Origin: PHAA01 sp022706565
GTDB lineage: Bacteria; Bacillota; Syntrophomonadia; Syntrophomonadales; Syntrophomonadaceae
Assembly: GCA_040769385.1 (NCBI GenBank)
Contig: JAXGLD010000007.1
Coordinates: 9,655 to 73,654, forward strand
Length of the DNA stretch: 64,000 nucleotides
Reading direction: 5' to 3'
Shown here: positions 25,837-39,211 of the stretch, piece after piece
Layout: every line of letters begins with the position of its first letter
Numbering within the stretch: the first letter of the stretch is position 1
Notes under the pieces: generated by a model
Databases searched by the model: none
What the model saw: the letters and a program-made list of their open reading frames with translations, nothing else
What the model was told of the DNA's origin: nothing
Position numbers and translations under genes: made by a program

Positions 25837-27009
25837 TTAAAAATCAACCTTCCCGATAGCCGCATACATGCGGTCAAATGCCTCCTGCAGCCTTTCCCGG
25901 CCCACTGTCAAAGCGATTCGGAAATATCCTTCCCCGTATGTGCCGTAGCCATCGCCCGGGGTGATGACCACTCCCGTTTTATCCAGGACCAACTCCGCAA
26001 AAGACGCCGAGGTATAACCTTTGGGTACGGGGGCCCAGAAATAGAAACTCGCTTGGGGCGGGTTTACTTTCCACCCCATTTTTTCGAGACCGGCCAAAGC
26101 TATGCTGCGTCGCTCCGCATAAATGCGATTCGATTCTTCAACACAATTCTGGGGACCACGCAGCGCTTCAATTCCCGCGTATTGAATAGCCTGGAATATG
26201 CCGGAGTCGACGTTGGATTTGAAACGCGCCAAAACCTCCACCGCCTTGCTATTGCCGGCGGCCCAGCCTATTCTCCAACCAGTCATATTATAGGTTTTCG
26301 AGAGCGAGTGGAATTCAATGGCGACCTCTCTGGCTCCGGGTATTTGTAGGATACTGAGAGGTTTTAGACCATCATAAGCCATTTCGGAATATGCAGCATC
26401 GTGGCAAATCAGGATATCGTAGGTACGGGCAAAATCAATCAGTTTAACATAGAAAGCACGGTCAGCTACTACCCCAACCGGGTTATTGGGATAGTTTATG
26501 AACATCAGCTTGGCTTTCTGGGCGATTTCCGCTGGTATATCCTCCAATACCGGCAGGTATTTATTCTCTTCCTTGAGGGGCATGATATAGGACTTGCCGC
26601 CGGCCAGCAGGGTGCCGATGTTGTACACCGGATATCCAGGGTCGGGCACCAGGTTGACATCCCCATGATCCAGGTAGGCAAATGAGATATGGGCTATTCC
26701 TTCCTTGGAGCCCAATAAAGATACTATTTCCGTCTTAGGGTCCAGAGCCACATCAAAACGGCTCTTATACCATTCGGCTACGGCTTGACGGTACTCGAGC
26801 AGACCCGCTGAACTGGGGTATTGATGATTGGCGGCATCATAAATGCTTTGGGCCATACGGTCAATAATATGGCGGGGGGTGGGCAGATCAGGGTCACCTA
26901 TGCCTAAGTTGATAACATCGATACCTTGTTCCCTGCACTCCGCAATTTTTCTCTCGATGCGGGCGAATAAATAAGGGGGCAGTTCTTGCATGGCCAGACT
27001 TTCGTTCAT
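25837..27009 (-). CDS. dapL: LL-diaminopimelate aminotransferase DapL
   Basis: Converts tetrahydrodipicolinate with glutamate directly to LL-2,6-diaminopimelate (EC 2.6.1.83), bypassing the succinylase or acetylase steps of lysine and peptidoglycan precursor synthesis. The 390-residue fold-type I enzyme has INLGIGDPDLPTP (about 33-45), NYPNNPVGVVA (about 172-182) and the PLP lysine in SLSKTYNMTGWRIG (Lys about 238). The MTGWRIGW and early GDPDLPTP segments match the DapL group rather than ordinary aspartate aminotransferases. It lies 41 bases downstream of dapF, and both encode consecutive steps, so they probably form an operon. The start ATG at 27009 has taggagg. Confidence 0.88.
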   Translation of the reverse strand: MNESLAMQELPPYLFARIERKIAECREQGIDVINLGIGDPDLPTPRHIIDRMAQSIYDAANHQYPSSAGLLEYRQAVAEWYKSRFDVALDPKTEIVSLLGSKEGIAHISFAYLDHGDVNLVPDPGYPVYNIGTLLAGGKSYIMPLKEENKYLPVLEDIPAEIAQKAKLMFINYPNNPVGVVADRAFYVKLIDFARTYDILICHDAAYSEMAYDGLKPLSILQIPGAREVAIEFHSLSKTYNMTGWRIGWAAGNSKAVEVLARFKSNVDSGIFQAIQYAGIEALRGPQNCVEESNRIYAERRSIALAGLEKMGWKVNPPQASFYFWAPVPKGYTSASFAELVLDKTGVVITPGDGYGTYGEGYFRIALTVGRERLQEAFDRMYAAIGKVDF

Positions 27010-27050
27010 GAATAATTACCTCCTATATTTCAAATTACCATAGTCGAATC

Positions 27051-27887
27051 CTATTCCAGCGATATAGTCCCGGAAAAAACCTGGCTGGCGGGACCGGTCA
27101 TATAGACATGATTATTGCCAGGATTCCATTCTATATGCAAATCGCCCCCAGGCAGATGTATAGTAACCGCACGATCAGTCAGACCATTCAGTACTGATGC
27201 GACCAGAGTGGCACAGGCTCCGGTCCCGCAGGCCATCGTGATCCCAGCTCCCCTCTCCCAGACGCGCATAATAAGCTCCCGGGATGACAGTACCTGGACA
27301 AACTCCACATTGGTCTTGGCCGGAAATAGCGAATGAACCTCCAGTTGAGGTCCCCATACATCTATCGGGATCTGATCAATATCCTCCACAAAAATGACTG
27401 CATGCGGATTGCCCATGGAAATTGCGGTGATTTCAAATTCCTCCCCGCCAACCTCCGCTTTTACCCCGACCGTGCTGCCAGTGCCGCGCATGGGAATTAA
27501 TTCTCGTTCCATTATTGGCTCGCCCATATCAACGGTCACTTTCGCGACTCGTCCCTCACAGATATGAACAACCGGAAATCTGGGTCCCGCCAGGGTACGG
27601 ACAGATACTTCGGCTTTATCGACCCAACCGTGCTCATAAGCATACTTGGCTGCACACCTTATGGCATTTCCGCACATTTCGGGTTCTGAACCATCCGGAT
27701 TAAATATACGCATAAAAATGTCCATCTCAGTATCACGGCCGATGGCGGCCAAACCATCTGCTCCCACCCCAAAATGCCGGTCGCATATCATTTCCGCATA
27801 GGGTTGCAGCCGATCGGCATCGATCCAATTGGCCACTTCAACGAAGACGAAATCATTGCCCAGTCCATGCATTTTAGTAAATTCCAT
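27051..27887 (-). CDS. dapF: Diaminopimelate epimerase DapF
   Basis: Interconverts LL- and meso-diaminopimelate (EC 5.1.1.7) without cofactor, using two cysteines. The 278 residues show both: Cys 72 in EPEMCGNAIRC and Cys 220 in ITMACGTGACATLVAS. The N-terminal HGLGNDFVFV and middle SMGNPHAVIFV motifs are characteristic. Catalytic pairing with dapL downstream gives the DapL-type route to meso-DAP. The start ATG at 27887 has a good ribosome binding site (aggagg). Confidence 0.96.
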   Translation of the reverse strand: MEFTKMHGLGNDFVFVEVANWIDADRLQPYAEMICDRHFGVGADGLAAIGRDTEMDIFMRIFNPDGSEPEMCGNAIRCAAKYAYEHGWVDKAEVSVRTLAGPRFPVVHICEGRVAKVTVDMGEPIMERELIPMRGTGSTVGVKAEVGGEEFEITAISMGNPHAVIFVEDIDQIPIDVWGPQLEVHSLFPAKTNVEFVQVLSSRELIMRVWERGAGITMACGTGACATLVASVLNGLTDRAVTIHLPGGDLHIEWNPGNNHVYMTGPASQVFSGTISLE

Positions 27888-27946
27888 AATAATCCTCCTG
27901 CCAATATGGTACAGACCGATCCTGCTAGTTTCATATTATGCCCGAT

Positions 27947-27994
27947 TAATTGTCACGGGGACGTAATTGTCACGGGGACGGGGTTGTTGACAAT
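27947..27994. repeat. Tandem 17-bp repeat and second copy of the ggggacgggg palindromic repeat
   Basis: TAATTGTCACGGGGACG occurs twice back to back (27947-27963 and 27964-27980). The second unit continues into GGGTTGTTGACAAT, giving a 28-base match to the minus strand of 22525-22565. Confidence 0.8.
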
Positions 27995-28152
27995 CTCTTG
28001 GAAAAAATTTGCCCACGGTTGAGCTGGGTTATTCAGCTACCATGGACACCTTCGTCCACTAATGTGTTGTTTCGCGATAATTATATAGACCAGCCCATAT
28101 AGTTGGCAATAGTACCCGGCCATATATACAATATACCTCGCAGGTCAAACAG

Positions 28153-28175
28153 AAATCCTGGCAACGACCTACTCT
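28153..28175 (-). pseudogene. Duplicated 3' end of 5S rRNA (23 bp)
   Basis: aaatcctggcaacgacctac plus tct is identical to 28306-28328, the 3' end of the 5S gene, and then diverges. It looks like a remnant of a duplicated or recombined 5S copy. Confidence 0.65.
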
Positions 28176-28308
28176 GACGCGGCTATATTGACGCTAATGC
28201 CAGCGAATAGAAGGCTGAAAGCCTGACTGCCGGCGACCACAGTCCTGTGGGAGTTTGATACAGCAAAAGCCCTGCCGTTAAGCAGAGCTTACTATACAAA
28301 ACAAAAAA

Positions 28309-28422
28309 TCCTGGCAACGACCTACTCTCCCACAGGAAACTGCAGTACCATCGGCGCTGGAGAGCTTAACTACCGTGTTCGGGATGGGAACGGGTGTGAC
28401 CTCTCCGCTATTGTCACCAGGA
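28309..28422 (-). rRNA. 5S ribosomal RNA
   Basis: On the minus strand the gene reads CCTGGTGACAATAGCGGAGA at the start, with the conserved CACCCGTTCCCATCCCGAAC loop region and ends GTAGGTCGTTGCCAGG. Ends pair as expected. It follows the 23S gene by about 120 bases. End positions are approximate to a few bases. Confidence 0.95.
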
Positions 28423-28543
28423 AATCTGATTACGTATTAGGTTTTATTTAGATCTCAAGGATTAAGATCCCTGAAAACTGCACAAGGTTGGAAGTATTGA
28501 TTGAAGCAGGAATGGTTGTTTCTCTCACGTTGAAATTGAAAAT

Positions 28544-31542
<2,999 letters not shown>

Positions 31543-31923
31543 AACTTTTTCTCTTGGACAAAGCTCACACCCTCATGTGGCCTCGCCCTTTCCTTCGCGA
31601 GAGAACTTATCCTCTAGAATCTCTCCTTCAAACAAGCTTTCGCTTACTCTCTCGAGTTCTCTAGTGAATTTGTTCCTACTTCTTCTTTACTTCGCTTGTG
31701 CAGTTTTCAAAGATCTTGCTGTGCCCGCAGGCTCATCGGCAGTCAGCCCCGAAGGCTTCTATTCGCCGATACTTGCCGCCAAACTGGCAGCGTCGTTTGG
31801 ATCTCCCGAACTTTAGTTCAGGATTTTCCTTGCTTTGACCTTTTATATAAAACGAACAAGAGAAAGAGAAGTGTGATCGACCTAGAAGTAGATACATCTT
31901 TTCAAGACGCATCTTTTCTCCTT
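31543..31923 (-). other. 16S-23S internal transcribed spacer without tRNA
   Basis: About 380 bases. I looked for tRNA-Ile and tRNA-Ala, which are common here, and found no GGTTCGA-type T-loop or acceptor stem. The spacer contains self-complementary stretches flanking the mature rRNAs that could form processing stems. Confidence 0.7.
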
Positions 31924-33480
<1,557 letters not shown>

Positions 33481-33712
33481 AAATATCCCTTGCAGGGTCT
33501 CCCTGCTTAGTCTTCTTCTTTTGAATCCATTCGATGGCTCTTTGTAAAAAAAAGTTATCGCTGGACCTTTGGTCTCCCCCTTGACTTCCGTTTCCTTCCG
33601 CCTCGAGTTCAACCGTTTTCGCACTTCGTCTTTCTCTTTGTTCTGTTTTATCAGAGCTTTCGTTTCCGGTTATCCCGGAAACTTTCTGTCCGCTTTCCTG
33701 CGGGCAAGGAGA

Positions 33713-33742
33713 ATCTTATCATGGCTTCGAGTCTAACGTCAA
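33713..33742 (-). promoter_or_regulatory. Promoter of the rRNA operon
   Basis: On the minus strand TTGACG (33742-33737) and TAAGAT (33718-33713) are separated by 18 bases, and TGA precedes the -10 box. The transcript would run about 230 bases before the 16S gene. Confidence 0.65.
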
Positions 33743-33892
33743 CACTTTTTGTCGATTTTCGCAATTAGTACGCCAGGTAACGTGACTGTAGGAAGCCCAT
33801 ACTTTCGAGGTTTGGCAGGGCATAAATATTTTGACCTGGTGCATACAGAATACAAACAAACCAGACAAATTGCCCCCCAAGATAATACTTGT

Positions 33893-33922
33893 TTGATTGC
33901 CAGCCAGCATTTATGGTAAAAT
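33893..33922 (+). promoter_or_regulatory. Possible promoter for the mntP-like gene
   Basis: TTGATT (33893-33898) and TAAAAT (33917-33922) with an 18-base spacer on the plus strand, about 120 bases upstream of the hairpin at 34046. Confidence 0.4.
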
Positions 33923-34045
33923 CTTGTATCGTAAAGTGGCTTAAATAGAACCGAAACATCAGACCAAATGCTCGGATTGAATTAAAATCATTGTGGCATC
34001 GATGTTAAATTGGGCGGGTGAAATAAATGCTCGCGTAATATAGAC

Positions 34046-34077
34046 GCAGGTGCAGATACGCAGTACCTGCCTTTTTT
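34046..34077 (+). terminator. Terminator/attenuator immediately before the mntP-like gene
   Basis: GCAGGT-(13)-ACCTGC followed by CTTTTTT, ending only three bases before the ribosome binding site ggagggg (34081). A second hairpin, GCGGG/CTCGC at about 34014-34033, precedes it. The position suggests regulated termination. Confidence 0.65.
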
Positions 34078-34096
34078 GTTGGAGGGGCTGAACGGC

Positions 34097-34666
34097 GTGG
34101 GCTGGTTCGAATTGTTTATGATTGCAGTCGGTTTATCAATGGACGCTTTTGCGGTAGCCCTGGGAAAAGGGCTGAATATGATGCGGCTTAATTACCGCCA
34201 TGCTCTGGTGATCGCCGCGTTCTTCGGCGGGTTCCAGGCCGGTATGCCCCTGCTGGGTTGGTTGTTGGGCAGGCAGTTCGAGAGATACATAACCGCAATT
34301 GATCACTGGGTGGCGTTTTTGCTGCTGCTTTTCATAGGCGGCAAGATGCTGTGGGGTGCCTTTCATGAAAAAGATGATAACTGGGCTGATATCGATGATC
34401 GTCTCAATGTAGGAGAATTGACCCTCCTGGCAGTCGCCACCAGCATCGATGCATTGGCGGTTGGGATTACATTTGCATTTTTACAGGTCTCCATCCTGCC
34501 TTCCGTAACCTTGATTGGGGTCACTACTTTAATACTCTCTTTTATCGGGGTGATGATTGGTAATCGGTTTGGAACCAGATTTGAGAGCAAGGCGGAAATC
34601 GCCGGCGGCTTAGTACTGATATTCATAGGTGCTAAGATTCTATTTGAACACTTGGGTGTGATCTAA
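34097..34666 (+). CDS. mntP: MntP-type manganese efflux pump
   Basis: Exports Mn(II) from the cytoplasm. The 189-residue protein has the duplicated three-helix MntP fold: IAVGLSMDAFAVALGKGL near the N-terminus and LLAVATSIDALAVGITFAF in the second half, with the paired Asp residues (MDAFAV, IDALAV) that coordinate the metal, plus FIGAKILFEHLG at the end. The start is GTG at 34097, with ggagggg at 34081-34087. The frame is open further up, but that lies inside the terminator T-run. Many mntP genes are under a Mn riboswitch; here only a terminator-like hairpin is evident. Confidence 0.9.
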   Translation: MGWFELFMIAVGLSMDAFAVALGKGLNMMRLNYRHALVIAAFFGGFQAGMPLLGWLLGRQFERYITAIDHWVAFLLLLFIGGKMLWGAFHEKDDNWADIDDRLNVGELTLLAVATSIDALAVGITFAFLQVSILPSVTLIGVTTLILSFIGVMIGNRFGTRFESKAEIAGGLVLIFIGAKILFEHLGVI

Positions 34667-34779
34667 AACCTTCAGATTAATACCAGACACCAAATTATTG
34701 TTAATGGGGACAGTCCCGAATTACTTGCGGGGGCCTATCCCCAAGTTATTGTTGGTCCGGTACCAAGAAATAAGTTAGA

Positions 34780-34816
34780 AGCCGAGTAGTCCTCAAGCGG
34801 GACTACTCGGCTTTTT
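34780..34816. terminator. Bidirectional terminator between mntP and L25 genes
   Basis: AGCCGAGTAGTCC pairs perfectly with GGACTACTCGGCT over a short loop, followed by TTTTTAG on the plus side. It lies between convergent genes and could serve both. Confidence 0.88.
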
Positions 34817-34845
34817 AGCAGTGCTTATGTTATTGGGGGGCCCTT

Positions 34846-35442
34846 TTATTCGGTTTCGGCCTCTGGTGATTCTTCTTGAGGGGTCTCTTCTGGTTCGGGC
34901 GCTCTGACCGGTTGATGTGTAACCGCGGCGTATACGGTGTCTTCTTTGTCACTCAGGTTCAACCGGTGCTCCCGTTGAATAGTCTCTGCTGTTACCGAGT
35001 CGCCTGCCTCCAGCAATCCTACGTCGATGCGGATAGTCTCAGGTATGGATGCCATGGTTCCCTCTACTTCCGCCGTCGGTTTGTATACCTGCAATTGCAG
35101 CTTCCGGTCAGTCAGTTGATCTTCATTTGCAAAAAGGATAGGTATGTTCAGCTTCACTTCCTGGTCTTTGGATACAACCTGTATATCGACATGGATAATT
35201 CTCTTGGAAATGGCATCTCGCTGGATTTCTTTGATAAATCCAGATTTGCGGGTGCTGCCGAAATCGATATCCACTCGAGCGTTGGAGCCATGCTTGGAAA
35301 TCAGTTTTTGCAGAGGGCTGTACTCAAGTTTTACCGACTTGGCAGCGGGCACATCACCCCCATAGATAATCCCCGGGATGAAGCCCTTCTCTCTGAATTT
35401 GCCTGGTCGTCGGTCAGTTGCGGTCAAGGTTGTCTGTTCCAT
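34846..35442 (-). CDS. rplY: Ribosomal protein L25 / general stress protein Ctc
   Basis: Binds 5S rRNA in the large ribosomal subunit. The 198-residue form is the long Ctc/TL5 type: the N-terminal L25 domain (REKGFIPGIIYGGD at about 17-30, VDIDFGSTRKSGFIKEIQ) is followed by the beta-rich C-terminal domain (IPILFANEDQL, EVEGTMASIPETI, VGLLEAGDSVTA) and an acidic proline-rich tail (PEPEETPQEESPEAETE). The start ATG at 35442 has agaaggag. It stands alone, without the pth gene that often follows. Confidence 0.93.
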   Translation of the reverse strand: MEQTTLTATDRRPGKFREKGFIPGIIYGGDVPAAKSVKLEYSPLQKLISKHGSNARVDIDFGSTRKSGFIKEIQRDAISKRIIHVDIQVVSKDQEVKLNIPILFANEDQLTDRKLQLQVYKPTAEVEGTMASIPETIRIDVGLLEAGDSVTAETIQREHRLNLSDKEDTVYAAVTHQPVRAPEPEETPQEESPEAETE

Positions 35443-35550
35443 CTAAAAATCTCCTTCTGGCTTAAGCCTAATCGTTTACATATCCTTTTGTATGCGGCCG
35501 GAAAATCTACCAACATTTTCTATTATAAACCAATGACTTCCCCCCGGCAA

Positions 35551-38256
35551 TTATTGAACCACTCGCAGGGCTACTTCTTTGCCCGATATTTCCCCGGGTG
35601 TCACGGCCTGGATGTATGGAACAGCCCCATCCCGCTCGGCCACCGCTGATTGCACGTCCAGGATCTTAAGGTAGTCCAGGATCAATTTGTAGTTGGATTC
35701 GAAATTTTCATAGAACATCATTATCAAATCGCCTGGCAGGGCATTATCAAGAGCTGCTTGCAGGGCTAGTGTTTCCGAGCGGATAATCTCGATCTCCTTG
35801 CGGCTGGCACCGCCGTTAACCGCCCCCCGATACAGGATTTCAGCTGCGTCGCCCGGTTTTCTGCCCCTGAGGTCGGCATCTTCCTTGATATAGATCTTCC
35901 CGAAAGCCCTACCGCACAACTGCCCCACTTCAAAGATAGACCGGTCCAACCGATCGCCGGGCATGCCGATCACCCCCACCAAGCGGCCAGCATCAAGGCT
36001 TTGAGCCAATTGAATGGCACACTGGTAACCACTCAGGTTATGGCCATAATCGAGCATTACCTGAAACTTGCCGAGATCGAAGAGGTTTAGACGGCCGGCA
36101 TTAGATCGGGGATCAGCCCGGAAAGACATCAATCCCCACCTAATGGTATGGGTCGAGATCCCCAGGCAATACAAACCTGCGGCGGCCGCCAAGGCATTCT
36201 CTATGTTGCAGACGGCTTTGCCGCCAAAGGTAATAGGTATCTCATTTATGTCGATAAGTTCTATCCGGTTGCAATCGCGGTAAAGGCACACGGTTTGGTC
36301 TTCAGCCACTGCGGCTAATCCGCCAGCATCGATATGCTTGATCAGGCTGGCGCCGTTGCGGTTCTGGCCAAACAACGCCAGGTTGCTCCTCACCCGAGAT
36401 GCAATTATCTCAGTCATTCGGTCATCAGCGTTTAATACCGCATAACCATCCGGCTTGACCGCCTCCGCCACCAGTGACTTGACAAAAGCCAGGTCCTGAA
36501 GTGTATTTACGTCGTCAATACCCAGATGGTCATCGCTTATATTTGTAATCAAACCTACATCGGCCAGGTCGTAACCAAGACCGGATCGGATCAAGCCCCC
36601 GCGGGCAGTCTCCAAAACTGCCGCTTCAACTTCCCGGTTGTACAAGATAGCCTGGGCGCTGGCCGGTCCGGTATTATCACCCTTGGATACACATTCTGGA
36701 CCGATATATGAGCCGCTAGAGCAGGTCATACCAACCTTTTTGCCAGCCAGGGTCAAAACATGACTGATCAAACGGGTGACCGTGGTTTTGCCATTGGTGC
36801 CGGTTATCGAGATGACCGGGATAGACTCATAGCCGCTGGCAAACATGTGATCGAGGATATCGGCGGCAACGTTGCAGGGGTTTCCTTCGCTGGGGTAGAG
36901 ATGCATGCGCAGGCCGGGGGCAGCGTTTACCTCGATCACGGCGCCGTTAGCGGGGGTCAGCAATCTGGCGATATTATCGGTTACAATATCGATTCCCGCC
37001 ACATCCAAGCCGATCACCCGAGCTGCCTTGATAGCCAACTCCTTGTTGCGGGGGTGAATATCCCGGGTGCATTCGCGGGCGCTCCCCCCGGTACTGAGAT
37101 TGCCATTTCCACGCAGGTGAATAATTTCACCTGGCCGCGGTATATCCTCCGGTTCCATTTCGATGCGGGCCAGGAATTCCCGGGCCGCTGCATCAAGGAC
37201 AATTTTACTCAACCGTCTTTCATGACCTTCACCCCGATCTGGCCTCATGTTCTCCTGCTCGACCAGTTCGGCAATGGTGCTGACCCCATCCCCTATAATG
37301 CAGGGAGGCCGCCGTTCGGCAACGGCCGCTACCTTGTCCCCTACCACCAGGACGCGGTAATCACGCCCCCGGATGTGTTTCTCCACCATAACCCCGTCGG
37401 AATAGTCCTGGGCCAGTTGGAATGCCTTTATCAACAAGGTTTCATTATATACATTGGCGGTAACCCCTTTGCCCTGATTGGAATCATAGGGCTTCACCAC
37501 CACCGGATATCCGATCTGTTCCGCCATAACCAGCGCAGACTCCTCACTGTAGACTACTCCGCCGGCGGGGACGGGAATATTATTTTCGCGCAGCAGTTCC
37601 TTGGCCAGTTGCTTATTCTTGGCCAGATCCACGGCAATACTGCTGGTCGTACCGGGAAGGGATGCTTCAATGAAACAGGTGGCCCGACCATAGCCTAATT
37701 GCAGCAGACTATCGGACCCTATTCGACGAACCGGTATGTGGCGCCGCCGGGCTTCATCGAAAATGGCCTTGGTACTGGGCCCGAGCTGGGAATCACAGGC
37801 TGTTTCATTGAGCTCTTCAATAATATCCTCAACCGCCAAGGGCTGGCCGGTTGCAAAAGCCATGACTATCTCAGCGGCTGCATACCCGATAGCGCGGGCA
37901 CTGCTTTCATTCATATATTCATAGATAATGCAGTACAAATTCGGCTCTTTTACCACTCGTGTTTTGCCAAAATAGACGTCGTATCCTAATACACTCTGCA
38001 ACTCCAAGGCCAGATGCTCAGTTACGTGAGAAATCAGGGTCCCCTCCTGCAGTCTTTCCACTAAGCCGCCTTCATACCCCAATGAGCAATAATGGGTTCT
38101 CAGGCCGGGGAAGCAATTGAGTAATCGCTGATTGAATCCTTCTATTTGATTGGTAGGAACTTCGGCTAATCCTTCCAGATCAACAATCATCCTGACCACC
38201 GGGCGGTGACTGTAAATGTTTCGGCCGCTGTATCTACGGACGCTGATTACCTCCAT
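35551..38256 (-). CDS. cphA: Cyanophycin synthetase CphA
   Basis: Makes the storage polymer cyanophycin (poly-aspartate with arginine or lysine side chains) from Asp, Arg and ATP. The 901-residue enzyme has the usual three-part layout: an N-terminal domain to about 160, an ATP-grasp domain (about 200-460; VVVKPYDSNQGKGV at 251-264, IEVNAAPGLRMHL at about 441-453), then a Mur-ligase-like domain with P-loop ISITGTNGKTTVT (about 482-494) and DDHLGIDDV. Length and motifs match functional CphA. It follows cphB and iadA on the same strand, so synthesis and degradation genes are together. The start ATG at 38256 has ttggagg. Confidence 0.95.
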   Translation of the reverse strand: MEVISVRRYSGRNIYSHRPVVRMIVDLEGLAEVPTNQIEGFNQRLLNCFPGLRTHYCSLGYEGGLVERLQEGTLISHVTEHLALELQSVLGYDVYFGKTRVVKEPNLYCIIYEYMNESSARAIGYAAAEIVMAFATGQPLAVEDIIEELNETACDSQLGPSTKAIFDEARRRHIPVRRIGSDSLLQLGYGRATCFIEASLPGTTSSIAVDLAKNKQLAKELLRENNIPVPAGGVVYSEESALVMAEQIGYPVVVKPYDSNQGKGVTANVYNETLLIKAFQLAQDYSDGVMVEKHIRGRDYRVLVVGDKVAAVAERRPPCIIGDGVSTIAELVEQENMRPDRGEGHERRLSKIVLDAAAREFLARIEMEPEDIPRPGEIIHLRGNGNLSTGGSARECTRDIHPRNKELAIKAARVIGLDVAGIDIVTDNIARLLTPANGAVIEVNAAPGLRMHLYPSEGNPCNVAADILDHMFASGYESIPVISITGTNGKTTVTRLISHVLTLAGKKVGMTCSSGSYIGPECVSKGDNTGPASAQAILYNREVEAAVLETARGGLIRSGLGYDLADVGLITNISDDHLGIDDVNTLQDLAFVKSLVAEAVKPDGYAVLNADDRMTEIIASRVRSNLALFGQNRNGASLIKHIDAGGLAAVAEDQTVCLYRDCNRIELIDINEIPITFGGKAVCNIENALAAAAGLYCLGISTHTIRWGLMSFRADPRSNAGRLNLFDLGKFQVMLDYGHNLSGYQCAIQLAQSLDAGRLVGVIGMPGDRLDRSIFEVGQLCGRAFGKIYIKEDADLRGRKPGDAAEILYRGAVNGGASRKEIEIIRSETLALQAALDNALPGDLIMMFYENFESNYKLILDYLKILDVQSAVAERDGAVPYIQAVTPGEISGKEVALRVVQ

Positions 38257-38381
38257 TATTAGTCCTCCAAGGTTTAGTTAGTCTCTAAATTCTCTACTTA
38301 ATGATATAGACTTTTCCATGAGGTCGAAGTGATATAGCGCCATCATCCTGAGGCAAAACCGATTTTGGTAAAATCTCAACT

Positions 38382-39188
38382 CTAATGCAAGGATATTACG
38401 TCGCGGGCTATAAGATCATAGCCATACCCCTTCGCCAGCACATGTATGCAGGCATCGGTGATAGTGAGGATCTCGTCAGGTGCCAATTCTGACACATTGG
38501 TGGTTCGGATGGATCTGCCATCAATCACGGTTACCGCATTATCCCCCAAAACCTCGAAATATCCTTCCGGGTCGACCTTGATGGCTGTATTCTCGTCGAT
38601 CCCAACGCCCAGCATGCCCGGATTCTCAGCTACGCCGCATAAAAGTCGCCCCAAACGGCCACGCTGGTCGAAGTGCTGATCGATGATGACCCCCTCCAGC
38701 AATCGCAATCCCGGCGCCATTTTCAGAGTACATTTGCGGGCTGCATCGTTGCTGTTGCCCTCCACAATCATAGTGCTGCACATTACCGAAGCCCCAGCGC
38801 TGGTCCCTATAATGGCCGCCCCATGGTTGAACGAATCATGCAGTTCCTCATAAACCCTTGTACCCCCCAGGATGCTGGTGATCCTCAGTTGATCTCCCCC
38901 GGTGAAGAAGAACCCGTCCATATCCCTCATGATACGAGTATTTTCTTCGGCATTGGCGTCATCCCGGGTTCTGATATCCAATATCTCTGTTTCTCTAATT
39001 CCCAGACGCGCAAATACCTCCCGGTAGGTGTGACCAGATTCCTCCGGGTGTTCGGTGGCCGTTGTTATGATGCCCAGTCTGGCGTCCTGGCCCCCGATCA
39101 AGCCTACTACTTCCTCCAGTATTTTGGGTTGCTGGTATTTGTCTTCGGCTCCGCCGATAATCACCAGAGTTCCTTTGCGGCTGCTCAT
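38382..39188 (-). CDS. cphB: Cyanophycinase CphB
   Basis: Exo-acting serine peptidase that splits cyanophycin to beta-Asp-Arg (or beta-Asp-Lys) dipeptides. The 268 residues show the peptidase S51 signatures: LVIIGGAEDK at the start, FFFTGGDQLRI (about 93-103) and the nucleophile in IIGTSAGASVM (Ser about 130), followed by the conserved HFDQRGRLGRL region. It is probably cytoplasmic, with no signal peptide. It lies between iadA (23 bases upstream) and cphA (125 bases downstream), consistent with one operon. The start ATG at 39188 has gaggtg. Confidence 0.95.
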   Translation of the reverse strand: MSSRKGTLVIIGGAEDKYQQPKILEEVVGLIGGQDARLGIITTATEHPEESGHTYREVFARLGIRETEILDIRTRDDANAEENTRIMRDMDGFFFTGGDQLRITSILGGTRVYEELHDSFNHGAAIIGTSAGASVMCSTMIVEGNSNDAARKCTLKMAPGLRLLEGVIIDQHFDQRGRLGRLLCGVAENPGMLGVGIDENTAIKVDPEGYFEVLGDNAVTVIDGRSIRTTNVSELAPDEILTITDACIHVLAKGYGYDLIARDVISLH

Positions 39189-39211
39189 AGTTTCACCTCT
39201 AATTCAATGTT

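Larger units (their letters stand above)
27888..28308. other. Gene-free region downstream of the rRNA operon
   Basis: Holds the tandem repeat above and the duplicated 5S 3' end at 28153-28175. At 28243-28253 cctgtgggagt repeats, in the opposite orientation, another piece of the 5S 3' stem. No gene or tRNA is visible. A clear terminator for the rRNA operon was not found. Confidence 0.6.

Noticed and set aside
25777..26349. 190-codon plus-strand frame opposite dapL
   Set aside because: Antisense to a gene with clear catalytic motifs; no ribosome binding site and atypical composition.
31543..31923. Possible tRNA-Ile/tRNA-Ala in the rRNA spacer
   Set aside because: No T-loop or acceptor stem could be found on either strand.
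34876..35649. 257-codon plus-strand frame opposite the L25 gene
   Set aside because: Antisense shadow of rplY and the end of cphA.
36760..37698. 312-codon plus-strand frame inside cphA
   Set aside because: Antisense to the conserved ATP-grasp region of cphA; long only because of codon bias.
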